Shown in pieces: positions 16,546 to 25,647 of a stretch of 54,426 bases of DNA. The DNA is from Arthrobacter sp. Soil782. GTDB taxonomy: Bacteria > Actinomycetota > Actinomycetes > Actinomycetales > Micrococcaceae. The first letter of the stretch is position 1. Each line of letters begins with the position of its first letter. Where the stretch lies: the NCBI RefSeq assembly GCF_001428435.1, contig NZ_LMSO01000013.1, positions 1 to 54,426 on the forward strand, given 5' to 3'. The position numbers and the translations under genes were made by a program. Below the pieces are notes generated by a model. The model was not told the origin of the DNA. It ran no database searches and saw only the letters and a list, made by a program, of their open reading frames with translations.

Positions 16546-18099
16546 CTACTCAGACTTCTGCGGAACACTTTCCGCGTTCGACGCCGCAGCAGCCTTCCGC
16601 TCCTCAGCCTTGCTGGCCTTCTCCGCATCGACCCGGGCCTTCTCCTCGGCCTTCAGACCGTCCAGCCATTCCTGGCGGTTGGCTCCGGGGACCCAGCCGG
16701 TATCCACGAACTTGCGCTGGAAAGCGATAGCCGCGACCACCAGCACCATCGCAATCACGATGGTCAGCACGACACCGAGCGTGGTGCCGCCCAGCAGGCT
16801 GACACCGATCAGGGTGCCGAACCAGCCGAAGTCCGCATCACCGAAGGTGCTGTTGGCGAAGCCAAGCTCGCCGAGCACCAGCAGGAGGATCGCCGGCAGG
16901 ATGGTGATGATCACGCCGTTGACAAAGCCGCCGATCACAGCGCCCTTACGTCCACCCGTCGCGTTGCCGTAAACACCGGCACCGCCACCGGTGAAGAAGT
17001 GCGGAACCATGCCGGGCAGGATCAGGGCCAGCCCGAACATCGGGTTAAGCCAGATGGCAAGAATGCCCAGGCTGATCAGGCCGCCGGCGAATGAGCTAAG
17101 GAAGCCGATCAACACGGCATTGGCGCCGAACGGGAACACGATCGGGATATCCAGCGCCGGCTTGGCGCCGGGCACAACCTTCTCGGCAATGCCCTGGAAC
17201 GCAGGAACCAGCTCGCCCAGCACCGTCCGCACACCGTAGAGAATCACCGCCACACCAACACCGAACTGCAGCGCCAGCCCAAAGCCCGCCATGATGAAGG
17301 CACCGGCATCTGCTGCACCGAAGATCGCGAGGGCTTCCTCCAGCGGAAGGGCGATCAGGCCCCAGATCGCGAACACCATGTAGATAAGGACCATGGAGAG
17401 CGAGGTGGCAACCATGGAGTCGCGGAGGAACTTGAGCCCCTGCGGGAAGTTGATGTCCTCGGTTGACTTGCTCCGCCGGCCCACAGCCTGGCCGGAGGCG
17501 CCGGCGGCGATGTAGCCGAGGGTACCGAAGTGGCCGATAGCGATGGTGTCATTGCCCGTGATCTTCTTTGTCCACGGGTGGGCGAACGCCGGCATGACCA
17601 CCATGATCACGCCGAGCAGCAGCGCACCGATGAGAACAACGAGCCAGCTCAGGCCGTCACCGAATCCAACCGACAGCACCACGGTGAGCATGGTTGCCAT
17701 GAACACCATGTGGTGACCGGTCAGGAACACGTACTTCAGCGGCGTGAAGCGCGCAAGAATCAGCATCACGAGGAACCCGAGCGTCAGCACATACGCGCTC
17801 TGCGCACCGAACTCTTCCTGCGCAAGCGCGGTGATGACCTCATTGGTGGGGATCACCCCCTGGGCACCGGTTACGGCCAGGATCAGCGCGCCGAGCGGAT
17901 CCAGTGAACCGACGACGACGCCGGCTCCCGCACCGAGGATGAGGAAGCCCAACGCTGCCTTCAGCGCGCCTCCGATCACCTGCCCGGAATTGCGGCGCAT
18001 GGCCATCAGACCAATGGCGGTGATGATGCCGATCAGGTAGGCCGGCACATTCAGAATCTGTTGACCTATGAAATTCAGTACTACTACGAGCCACTCCAT
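16546..18099 (-). CDS. PTS system ascorbate-type IIC component (UlaA family)
   Basis: 517 residues and about eleven membrane segments. UlaA-family landmarks include NVPAYLIGIITAIGLMAMRR near the start, LTGHHMVFMATML, HPWTKKITGNDTIAIGHFG and FPFGANAVLIGFLSS. The last ~50 residues are a charged Ala/Glu/Lys tail. It forms the sugar channel that is phosphorylated through the IIA and IIB partners immediately upstream. UlaA homologues carry L-ascorbate or other acidic or polyol sugars, so the substrate here is open. A strong terminator follows. Confidence 0.9.
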   Translation of the reverse strand: MEWLVVVLNFIGQQILNVPAYLIGIITAIGLMAMRRNSGQVIGGALKAALGFLILGAGAGVVVGSLDPLGALILAVTGAQGVIPTNEVITALAQEEFGAQSAYVLTLGFLVMLILARFTPLKYVFLTGHHMVFMATMLTVVLSVGFGDGLSWLVVLIGALLLGVIMVVMPAFAHPWTKKITGNDTIAIGHFGTLGYIAAGASGQAVGRRSKSTEDINFPQGLKFLRDSMVATSLSMVLIYMVFAIWGLIALPLEEALAIFGAADAGAFIMAGFGLALQFGVGVAVILYGVRTVLGELVPAFQGIAEKVVPGAKPALDIPIVFPFGANAVLIGFLSSFAGGLISLGILAIWLNPMFGLALILPGMVPHFFTGGGAGVYGNATGGRKGAVIGGFVNGVIITILPAILLLVLGELGFANSTFGDADFGWFGTLIGVSLLGGTTLGVVLTIVIAMVLVVAAIAFQRKFVDTGWVPGANRQEWLDGLKAEEKARVDAEKASKAEERKAAAASNAESVPQKSE

Positions 18100-18138
18100 C
18101 GTGGGTGCTCCTTCTTTACTGTTCTGGACGGAAAGGTT

Positions 18139-18411
18139 CTACTGGACGGCCGGCGTGAGCTTCTCGGTGATCTCATCGAGATCGAAGAAGTTGTCAATGA
18201 TGATGACTTCCGCCGGAACGTCACCGATCTCGGGTGCGAGCTCGTCGGAGGTGAGGACGATGTCCGCGGTCTGGGCTGCGCCTCGGGCCACACCGATATC
18301 GGCGGCTTCGACGTCGGCATCGATGCCCAGCGAGGCGAGAACCTTCTCTGCATTCATCTTCAGAAGCACTGAGGTTCCAATGCCCATTCCACATACGGCG
18401 ACGATTTTCAT
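18139..18411 (-). CDS. PTS system ascorbate-type IIB component
   Basis: A 90-residue cytosolic phospho-carrier. MKIVAVCGMGIGTSVLLKM carries the phosphorylated cysteine C7 in the typical CGMGIGTS P-loop. It receives phosphate from IIA and passes it to the sugar in the IIC channel. It lies 39 bp before the IIC gene and 35 bp after IIA, clearly one operon. Confidence 0.92.
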   Translation of the reverse strand: MKIVAVCGMGIGTSVLLKMNAEKVLASLGIDADVEAADIGVARGAAQTADIVLTSDELAPEIGDVPAEVIIIDNFFDLDEITEKLTPAVQ

Positions 18412-18446
18412 GAGATGCCTTTCAGTCCAGGTTGATGAGGGTCGGT

Positions 18447-18902
18447 TTACTTGGTGGCCAGGCCACTGAGGAGGTCGCGGACCTGATCCGGGGTCTCCGC
18501 TGCTTCAAGCCGTGCCCGGACCTCCTTGTTGGAGAGCACACCGGCAACTGCTTTGAGTACTTCGATATGCGCGGTGTGGTCCAGCGCAGCCAACCCGATG
18601 ACCAGGGTCACCGGATCATTCGATGCGTGGCCAAATTCGACGGGGGTTTCCAGGCTTACCCAGCTCAATCCACCCTTGAGGACCGACTCCGCCGGCCGGG
18701 AGTGTGCCAGCGCAATTCCGGGGGCAATCACGATGTACGGTCCGTGTTCCTCCACAGCCGTGATCATTTCCTCGGTGTAGGCCTCGGTGGTGACGCCACC
18801 GGCCACCAGCCCGTCACCAGCCAGACGGATTGCTTCCCTCCAGTCGGAGGCCGTCGCCTTCGTGGTGATCGACGACAACTCTTCGGCAAGATTCAGGGTC
18901 AC
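18447..18902 (-). CDS. PTS system IIA component (UlaC/mannitol-type)
   Basis: 151 residues from GTG at 18902 with AAAGGA 4-9 bp upstream; 15 further in-frame codons upstream look non-coding. The phosphohistidine H67 is in IAPGIALAHSRP, the standard PTS_EIIA_2 motif. It takes phosphate from HPr. It is the first gene of the IIA-IIB-IIC operon, whose promoter lies in the 18903-19024 gap together with a CCAAAGTGG motif. Confidence 0.9.
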   Translation of the reverse strand: MTLNLAEELSSITTKATASDWREAIRLAGDGLVAGGVTTEAYTEEMITAVEEHGPYIVIAPGIALAHSRPAESVLKGGLSWVSLETPVEFGHASNDPVTLVIGLAALDHTAHIEVLKAVAGVLSNKEVRARLEAAETPDQVRDLLSGLATK

Positions 18903-19024
18903 AGCAAATCCTTTGCGTTGGTGCGGACAGGGGGTGGCGCACGTCACACGCTACCGTCGCAAAGGGGCTTATGTCTACAAGTAACCCAAAGTGGTTTTCA
19001 TTTCGTTATCGTCAACAGGCTTAG

Positions 19025-20185
19025 CTACTTGGTGGTTCCGGTGCGCGTCATCCGGCTGATCCGGCCGGGTTCAAAGAGCGCATCCTGCGCCAGCAGTGAC
19101 GCTCCGGTAACGCCCGCCGCGTGCCCCAACCGGCTTGGCTCAACCACCAGGCCGCGCGTGGCGAAGTCCCTGGCGCCGTCGAAAATTGCCTGCCGGATCG
19201 GGAGCAGGAATGGATCTCCGGACTGGGCCAGATTGCCCCCGATGATCACCGCTTCCGGATTCAACAAGCCGACGACGTCGGCAAGCGTCTGCCCGATGAT
19301 CGCCGCCGTCTCTTCGATCAGGGAAAGCGTTGTCTGGTCACCCTGCCGGGCGAGCTCCACAATGTCCGCACTGGTTCGGACCGTGTAGCCGCGCTCCAGC
19401 AACCTGGCCCTCAGCACGGCACCGCTGGCGACCTCCTCCAGCCGCTGCAGGCGGTCCCCGCCGAGCGTCGGGCAGCTCACATCACCGGCGCCGCCGCGCG
19501 CTCCCCGGTAGACCCGACCATCCGTGACAAATCCGAGCCCGAGCCCGATGCCCGCCTTCACCACCACGAGGTTCGGCTCCTCGGCCGGCCACTTCCTCGC
19601 CTCCGCGAGCGCCATGACGTTCACGTCACGGTCGACGGCGAAGACCGCGTGGTCATAGCGGGTCTTGAAATACTCCCGGACCAGCACGCCGTCCCACTCC
19701 GGATAGACCTGCGGACTGGCCAGCCGCCCGGTCGCCACATCAACGGGGCCGGGCACGCCGACACCGATTCCGACGACGTCCCTGCGTTCCTTGCCCATGC
19801 TGCGGAGCATGTAGTCGAAGACCTGCCCTGCCCATTCGAAGATCTCGGTGGGGCCTTCATTGAGGCCGATGTCAGCCTCATCTTCGGCCAGCAGCGTCGA
19901 CGTGAGATCGGTGATGGCCAGGCGGGTATGGGACCCGCCGATATCGACAGCGAGGAGCAGTCCGGCGTCGGCATTGACGGCGAAGGTTTCCGGGGGCCTT
20001 CCGCCCCGGGAGTCCAGCTGGCCCACGCTGACGATGATGGAGGCGTCGAGCAGCTCGTCAAGCCGGCGGGCAAGGGTGATCCGCGACCAACCGAGCACCT
20101 CGATGAGGTCATTCCGGGTAGTGGCACGCCCTGATCGAATCAAACTCAATGCCACACCTGAGCCGGTTGCCATCCCCTTGACCAT
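19025..20185 (-). CDS. ROK-family transcriptional regulator
   Basis: 386 residues from the ATG at 20185, preceded by GAAGGGGAC. An N-terminal winged HTH (TTRNDLIEVLGWSRITLARRLDELL, about 22-46) is followed by a ROK fold with phosphate motif LAVDIGGSHTRLAITD and VDRDVNVMALAEA. The zinc motif CXCGXXGC of typical ROK proteins is absent: the position reads GDVSCPTLGGDRLQRLEEVASG. That suggests a pure sensor rather than a kinase. It is placed between the PTS operon and the divergent transketolase, which it probably controls. Confidence 0.85.
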   Translation of the reverse strand: MVKGMATGSGVALSLIRSGRATTRNDLIEVLGWSRITLARRLDELLDASIIVSVGQLDSRGGRPPETFAVNADAGLLLAVDIGGSHTRLAITDLTSTLLAEDEADIGLNEGPTEIFEWAGQVFDYMLRSMGKERRDVVGIGVGVPGPVDVATGRLASPQVYPEWDGVLVREYFKTRYDHAVFAVDRDVNVMALAEARKWPAEEPNLVVVKAGIGLGLGFVTDGRVYRGARGGAGDVSCPTLGGDRLQRLEEVASGAVLRARLLERGYTVRTSADIVELARQGDQTTLSLIEETAAIIGQTLADVVGLLNPEAVIIGGNLAQSGDPFLLPIRQAIFDGARDFATRGLVVEPSRLGHAAGVTGASLLAQDALFEPGRISRMTRTGTTK

Positions 20186-20267
20186 TGCGTCCCCTTCTCC
20201 CGGCCGACCCCGGCCGCACATCATCCAAGCATTGACTTAAGTACAGGTGTATACCAAAGTGGCGTCC

Positions 20268-22307
20268 GTGACTAGAGAAGATTCTTCCACCGTTGGGTTT
20301 CCTTCTGCTGTGGATGCCCGCGCGGTCGGCGCTGCGCAGGCGATTCCAGCGGTCCTCGTGCAGCAGAAAGGCCACGGACACGCCGGTACGGCAATGGCCT
20401 TGGCGCCGCTGTCCCACGTCCTGTTCTCGCGGGTTCTCCGGCATTCACCGCAGCATCCGCACTGGCCGGCTCGGGACCGGTTCGTGTTGTCCGCTGGTCA
20501 CGCCAGTCTCCTGCTCTACCTCCAGCTGTACTTCACCGGGTATGGACTCACCCTCAAGGACCTGGCGGCAAGCCGCTCACTGAAGTCGAAGACTCCCGGC
20601 CACCCGGAGGTGCATCACACCGTTGGCGTGGAAATGAGCACAGGTCCGCTGGGGCAGGGAGTTGCTTCCGCCGTCGGCATGGCCATGGCAGCCAGGCATG
20701 AATCGGCACTTTTCGCGGCGGGTTCGGATCACCTGGACCAAACAATGTGGGCGCTGGCCGGTGACGGGTGCCTGCAGGAAGGTGTGTCATCGGAGGCCTC
20801 CAGCCTCGCCGGCAGCCTGGGTCTCGACAACCTGGTGCTGATCTGGGATGACAACGGCATCACTATCGATGCCGACACGTCCGGCACCTTCTCCGAGGAC
20901 GTCCGCGCCCGCTACCGCGCCTACGGCTGGCGGGTGCTCGAGATCGACGACGCCACCGATCTGGCAGCCATCGAAGCCGTCCTCCGTGCCGCCTCGGAAC
21001 GGACCGGCCAGCCGACGCTCGTGGCCGTAAAGACCGTCATCGGCGCGCCCTCCGCAAAGTTCAGCGGGACTCCGGCGGCGCACTCCGGTGGGTTTGGCAA
21101 GGAGGAAGTCGGCGCCGTCCTGGAATCGCTGGGCTACTCCCCCACCGCTGGGCTCGGCGAGCTGGTGGACGAGGAAGTCCTGGCCCATACCCGTGCCGCC
21201 TCTGAGCGTGGAGCGGACCTGCATGCGGCCTGGCAACGTGAGCACAGCGCGTGGGAAGCCGATCATCCCGAAGCCGCCGCGCGCTGGAAAGCATTCCGTG
21301 AAGGCATCGCCGACCCGTCACCACTGGCCCGGATCGATACCGGATCTCCGGGAGATTTGGTGGCTACCCGCAAGACCAACGGCGCCGTCATCAAGGCACT
21401 ACAGGAATCGCACCGGCTCTGGGGTGGTTCAGCCGATCTGAGCGGCTCAACCAACGTCGCCGTGGACGGCAAGCCGTTCTCGGCCGGTAATCCGGGCGGC
21501 GAGTTCATCCGCTTCGGCATCCGCGAACACGCCATGGCCGCGATACTGAGCGGCATCGCCTTGCACGGACCGTGGCGTCCCTTCGGATCCACGTATCTGG
21601 TCTTCAGCGACTACATGCGTCCGAGCATCCGGCTCGCAGCCCTCATGGGCCTCGGCGTGATCTACGTCTTCACCCACGATTCGGTGGCGGTCGGCGAAGA
21701 CGGCCCCACCCACCAGCCGGTGGAGCAGATCGCCTCCCTACGCACTGTGCCGGGGCTCGACGTCGTCCGGCCCGCCGACTCTGTTGAGGTCACCGCCGTC
21801 TGGCAGCGCATCCTCGCCTCCCCGCAGCGGCCGGTGGCGCTCGTGCTGAGCAGGCAGGATGTACCGGTCCTGGAGTCCGACGGCGACACTGCAGACGGCG
21901 CCAGAACCGGCGGCTTCATCCGGTGGCAGAGCGGCAACGGAAACGACCTTGCGTTGATCGCGACCGGCAGCGAAGTGTCGCTGGCAATCGAGGCGGCAAA
22001 GGCTCTTGAGGCGGATGGAATCGCCGCGCGGGTCGTGTCCATGCCGTGTGTTGAATGGTTCAGTGAAGCGGATCGCGACTATCGGGAATCGGTGCTTCCG
22101 CCGTCGTTGACTGCCCGGGTGGTAATCGAGGCCGGGCGGGGAGATGCCTGGTACCGCTGGGCAGGATCTGCCGGTGAGGTGGTCTCCATCGAGGAGTTCG
22201 GCGAGTCAGGATCCGGTGCGGAGGTCATGCAGCTCCGGGGCATCCATCTCGACGCGGTTCTTGACGCAGCCCGGCGGGTGCTTCGCACCGGCCGTCCTGT
22301 TCCCTAG
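20268..22307 (+). CDS. tkt: Transketolase, full length
   Basis: About 679 residues. Hallmarks include QQKGHGHAGTAMALAPL, the thiamine-diphosphate motif GDGCLQEGVSSEAS...DDNGI, the pyrimidine-domain glutamate in IREHAMAAI, and the catalytic region THDSVAVGEDGPTHQPVEQ. It transfers two-carbon units between pentose and other sugar phosphates. Three in-frame GTG starts exist at 20247, 20259 and 20268; the last is chosen because AAGTGG lies 5-6 bp upstream, but the choice is unsure. It is divergent from the ROK regulator and probably feeds PTS-derived pentose phosphate into the pentose pathway. Confidence 0.9.
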   Translation: MTREDSSTVGFPSAVDARAVGAAQAIPAVLVQQKGHGHAGTAMALAPLSHVLFSRVLRHSPQHPHWPARDRFVLSAGHASLLLYLQLYFTGYGLTLKDLAASRSLKSKTPGHPEVHHTVGVEMSTGPLGQGVASAVGMAMAARHESALFAAGSDHLDQTMWALAGDGCLQEGVSSEASSLAGSLGLDNLVLIWDDNGITIDADTSGTFSEDVRARYRAYGWRVLEIDDATDLAAIEAVLRAASERTGQPTLVAVKTVIGAPSAKFSGTPAAHSGGFGKEEVGAVLESLGYSPTAGLGELVDEEVLAHTRAASERGADLHAAWQREHSAWEADHPEAAARWKAFREGIADPSPLARIDTGSPGDLVATRKTNGAVIKALQESHRLWGGSADLSGSTNVAVDGKPFSAGNPGGEFIRFGIREHAMAAILSGIALHGPWRPFGSTYLVFSDYMRPSIRLAALMGLGVIYVFTHDSVAVGEDGPTHQPVEQIASLRTVPGLDVVRPADSVEVTAVWQRILASPQRPVALVLSRQDVPVLESDGDTADGARTGGFIRWQSGNGNDLALIATGSEVSLAIEAAKALEADGIAARVVSMPCVEWFSEADRDYRESVLPPSLTARVVIEAGRGDAWYRWAGSAGEVVSIEEFGESGSGAEVMQLRGIHLDAVLDAARRVLRTGRPVP

Positions 22308-22360
22308 CGCGTCGCGGGCGGAAGCAACGCAGCGGCCATCGTCTCCGCGACGAAGTTCTT
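22305..22360 (-). pseudogene. Duplicate of a TetR C-terminus (18-codon relic)
   Basis: The minus strand reads YKNFVAETMAAALLPPATR and then TAG, a close copy of the end of the TetR-type gene at 23577 (FATFVADTMSAALLPLRP). The two DNA stretches align over about 45 bp at roughly three-quarters identity by eye. It is wedged between the transketolase stop, which shares the CTAG, and the end of the lipoprotein pseudogene. Confidence 0.6.
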
Positions 22361-23260
22361 ATAGCTCGGGTGAAACCTCCTCAGCGGCACACAGGTCTGG
22401 AACGGAGTTGTTGTTTGGACCTGTGTAGCTTCTGGGCTCGGCGGGGCCACCCGTGCAGGCGCGAGCGCTGAATGATCTCATCACGTCCTGAATTTGCTGG
22501 TACTGCTCTGTCCTGATGTAGTCCACGGCCGCTTGCAAGTCAGGGAAGTCGTCCACCTTCTGGAAGGCGATGATGGCGGGACCCGTCCCCTCGGCTTGAG
22601 ATTCCAATTCAACAGACTCGAAACCGTAGATGCCGTTGGGATCTGCTTCCGCCGGTGGTGGACCATTCCTTCCGGACACAGAGGTCACCAGGCGAACGCT
22701 GTCCTTCCATCCTGATTGTCGAGCTCGTTCGGGCATCGAGGACAGGTCCATTGCGAGCGTTGTTACGGCGAAAGGTTCGCCATCTATGATGCCCTCGTCA
22801 CTGACCGTCTCATCAAGATGCAGCAACGGGAAGCTCTCGCAACCCGCCGGCGGGCAGTTGAACCCTATGGCCGGTTGTATGTTGAGCCCGCCCATACTGT
22901 TCCCTTCCTGATCAAGGAGTGTGAAAGAACTTCTGTTCGAATTGGGTAGGACGCTCACTGTCCATGCAGCTGGGTGGTCGAACTCGAAGGTGATCCCCAG
23001 GCTGACCCGGTGAACGTGTCGAATTCCGCCTCTGGTGCAGATGGCTCCGGCTCTGCCTCGGGCGTTGGCGAATCCGGTGATGGCGGCTCGGACGCAGATG
23101 GCTCCGGCTCTGCCTCGGCAGAGGAACTCGGCGCAGGGATGGCAGGGCCCGGCTCCGTCTGGTCTTGCGGAGCCGTACATGAGGTAGCTCCCAGACAGGC
23201 AGCCAACACGACGGCGGCGATAGCTTTTTTCGACTTTGCGGCACGCCGGTGAGTTGTCAT
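22359..23260 (-). pseudogene. Lipoprotein gene with a single frameshift
   Basis: The first frame (23260 to about 23005) encodes a lipoprotein signal ending ATSC and a Pro/Glu/Ser-rich linker ending EFDTFTG. The protein clearly continues in the -1 frame as VSLGITFEFDHPAAWTVSV and on to a stop at 22359 (about 300 residues in total). One extra G in the GGG at 23008-23010 would restore it, so a one-base deletion (or sequencing error) separates the halves. GAGGAAG precedes the ATG. The mature part resembles secreted actinobacterial proteins of unknown function. Confidence 0.7.
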
Positions 23261-23576
23261 AGTTATCTTCCTCGAAGGAGGTTTCGCCGTTGCCCCAGCG
23301 CGCCGAGCTTTGTCGTAACTTACGCCCCGGGCGGTCTTTCAGCAAGAACGAGCCGTGCGGTAGCACCGCATCCGGGACGCGCCCATCCACGCGAAGGCGG
23401 CGGATGTGCTGTCCTGAATTGGTCTCGCACTCTTCCTCCTTGCGTACAGCCGGCGGCTGCTTGGCTCCATCGAGAATCTTGAAAGCAGCGGCAAGGGCGT
23501 GGCTTAGAGCTTTCCGAATGACGCTGGTCTGGGACGAGTCGGAGTGGGGGGACGCACTTGAAGCCTGGACCTCACA
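23261..23576. other. Intergenic region upstream of the lipoprotein pseudogene
   Basis: About 316 bp with no gene I can support. Reading frames on both strands lack start signals and family resemblance. It must hold the lipoprotein promoter; nothing else is recognised. Confidence 0.4.
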
Positions 23577-24203
23577 CTAGGGCCGCAACGGAAGCAACGC
23601 CGCACTCATGGTGTCCGCGACAAAGGTTGCGAACTGTGCCGGCGTCCACCCGCGGTGGAGCACCAGCAGTTCATACAGCTCCGGGGAGCTGACCGTCCAC
23701 AGCACATCGATGGCGTCCGACAGGGTGACCCCTTCCTTCAGGAAACGGCGTTCGGCCAGGAATTCAGCGTTATGCCTCATCCGTTCCAGGCGGTGCGCGT
23801 TACTCGCCTCCAACAGACCGGCCATCGACGAGTCTGTCGCGGCTGCGGAGCGGATGAGCAGGAGGATTGGAGTGACTGTCGACGCCACTTCAGCCGTGAG
23901 GGTTCCCCACTGGTGCATTAGCTCCCGGGGATCATCGATGCGTTCTCTGATGTCATCCGAGCGTCGATAGGCAGGAGTTTCACCCGCGCCGGTCAAACCG
24001 CGCTCGTAGATGGAGCGGACCAACCCTGACTTGTTCTCGAACGACTTGTAGATAGTTTCCGCCGAGACACCCGCCGCTGCCGCGATGCTAGCCACGGTTA
24101 GCTCCACTTCCCGGCAGCCCAGAACCAGATCCTTCGTGTAGGCGGTCCGGACCCGCTCTTCTGGCGGGACGCCGTCGCGACGTTCGAGCAGTTTGTGGGG
24201 CAC
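23577..24203 (-). pseudogene. TetR-family regulator with a scarred N-terminus
   Basis: The family is clear from the helix-turn-helix VASIAAAAGVSAETIYKSFENKSGLVRSIYE, and the C-terminal ligand domain continues to residue ~208. The part before it is abnormal. TetR proteins have about 19 residues from the first-helix LVL to the TV of helix 2 (containing LF..GY), whereas here LVLGCREVELTV leaves only 12, so about 7-8 residues of helix 1 are missing. The upstream sequence on the other strand is the end of an NmrA-type gene, so the true start seems deleted. A GTG at 24203 is a possible replacement start. It may be non-functional. Confidence 0.6.
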
Positions 24204-24392
24204 CCGGTCGAAATCCGAACAATTCCCATGGGTGAACCGGTGCCCGGGATGCCGGAATTCATTGTGCCGCTCCTTACGGCACTGGAGACCTATGATTCGC
24301 CGATGGACATGACGGGCATGGCGGAGACGTACGGCGTGAAGGGGACCTCGCTCAGGGAATTCCTCGGCGCCACGGTCCAGCACGTGGGTTGA
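24159..24392 (+). pseudogene. C-terminal remnant of an NmrA-like NAD(P)-binding gene
   Basis: The frame reads FWRDAVATFEQFVGHPVEI, then GMPEFIVPLLTALETYDSPMD, then GTSLREFLG and a TGA at 24390-24392. This is the familiar end of NmrA/azoreductase-type SDR proteins, whose last ~75 residues have the LETYDSP and TSLxEF blocks. The Rossmann part is absent because the sequence joins the antisense of the TetR gene. It was probably the divergent or adjacent partner of the TetR gene before an internal deletion. Confidence 0.65.
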
Positions 24393-24438
24393 AATGTTTC
24401 TGCCGTTCGGTGAGAATTTGCATGCCCCGCCGCGAGCC

Positions 24439-25647
24439 TTACGCCTCGACCAGACGCCTGCGGTTCTTCAGTTCCTTCACCCAACTCCTGATCTCAGTGT
24501 CCGAGAAAGGAACCATTCCCCCACGAAGGTCGTCAATCAGAGTCCCGGTCGCCTTCAAAGCAATGTCGAGAACCCGATCGGCTACCCGCTGCGGCAGGCC
24601 CACATCCTCCATCCAGCGCAAAAGATGCTTGCGCGAAATACCTGTCCGCTTCCCCGCTATGGGCAAAGCAAGTGACCCGTCTCCGTACACCGCGGTGGAC
24701 GGAATGTCATAGATCGGCGCGATTGCGGTACCGCCGAGCGCATCCTGCAGGAGAGAGACGTTCTTCGCATGAAGGTCGCCGTTCCCCGTCAGCCACGCGA
24801 AGACCAGTTGCAGCGCCAGGTTGCGGAGTGCCGGGAGGGGAGCATCGCAGAGTGCGATGAGTTCCCGGCACACCTGTTCATAAGGCGCGTCGTATTTAGC
24901 GGCCGGATGCAGCCCCATGATCTGAGTTGCATCCTCCACCGCCAGCCGGCGAAGTTCCCCCTGTGAGGTCGTGTCCCTATCGAACCGCTCGACCAATAGC
25001 CCAGGCCGCCCCGCGACATCACGGATTACACGCACTGCGCTGATGGGAATTTTCAGTCGCCGCGCATACGAGTACATCAGGAACTCGTTTTCGACGACAT
25101 GCCGGTACTCGGGCGGATCCAGCTTGAGAATGAAGCGCTTTCCCCCCGCTTCCACTGGAAGCGAGATCATTCCTGCCGAAAGCTTGTCCTGAACGCCGGC
25201 CAACGCGCTCGGGTCGACCCCGGTCTGCTCCATCACTTCATCGAAGTCGACAGGCGCCTTGGGATCCAGTACGACGGCGGCAGGAACTTCCGCCACGACG
25301 CTGCCCCTGGGTACGATCTGCACATCGCCCACCGTGTCACCTCCCACTGCGAGCAGAAGGGACAGTTCATCGTCCATCGACGTTTTTACGGCCCTGCGCA
25401 GCAATGAGAGGCGGCGCCCTTCAGGCAGCAAACCAGCAAAAAAAGGGGGCACAGCGCCACTGGTCATGATCACGGCTTCGGATGACAGCGGTAGCGATGC
25501 CGCCACTGCTGGACCGCCCGTCACAAGGTATTCCGGCAGATAGCTGAACCGTGTCCCGCTTTCATGCCGTTCCAGTTGGGCGGCGAGGACACCCCGTTTG
25601 TAGACGTCAGCCTGCCGCTGACCCTTGACATCCTCGAATGATTTCAT
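24439..25647 (-). CDS. hipA: HipA-like serine/threonine kinase toxin
   Basis: 402 residues. The N-terminal couple_hipA region (ADVYKRGVLAAQLERHESGTRFSYLPEYL) is followed by a kinase core with the G-loop GVQDKLSAG, KRFILKLDPPEY (ATP lysine) and VENEFLMYSYAR. The catalytic motif is GNGDLHAKN and the metal motif is PIYDIPST. HipA kinases phosphorylate aminoacyl-tRNA synthetases and induce dormancy. It overlaps hipB by ATGA, so the pair is translationally coupled. A C-terminal basic tail KELKNRRRLVEA is present, and it appears intact. Confidence 0.92.
   Translation of the reverse strand: MKSFEDVKGQRQADVYKRGVLAAQLERHESGTRFSYLPEYLVTGGPAVAASLPLSSEAVIMTSGAVPPFFAGLLPEGRRLSLLRRAVKTSMDDELSLLLAVGGDTVGDVQIVPRGSVVAEVPAAVVLDPKAPVDFDEVMEQTGVDPSALAGVQDKLSAGMISLPVEAGGKRFILKLDPPEYRHVVENEFLMYSYARRLKIPISAVRVIRDVAGRPGLLVERFDRDTTSQGELRRLAVEDATQIMGLHPAAKYDAPYEQVCRELIALCDAPLPALRNLALQLVFAWLTGNGDLHAKNVSLLQDALGGTAIAPIYDIPSTAVYGDGSLALPIAGKRTGISRKHLLRWMEDVGLPQRVADRVLDIALKATGTLIDDLRGGMVPFSDTEIRSWVKELKNRRRLVEA

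Noticed and set aside
24195..24392. Small independent gene of 65 residues
   Set aside because: The sequence is the C-terminal end of an NmrA-like protein and continues in frame upstream of the GTG, so it is a remnant rather than a gene.
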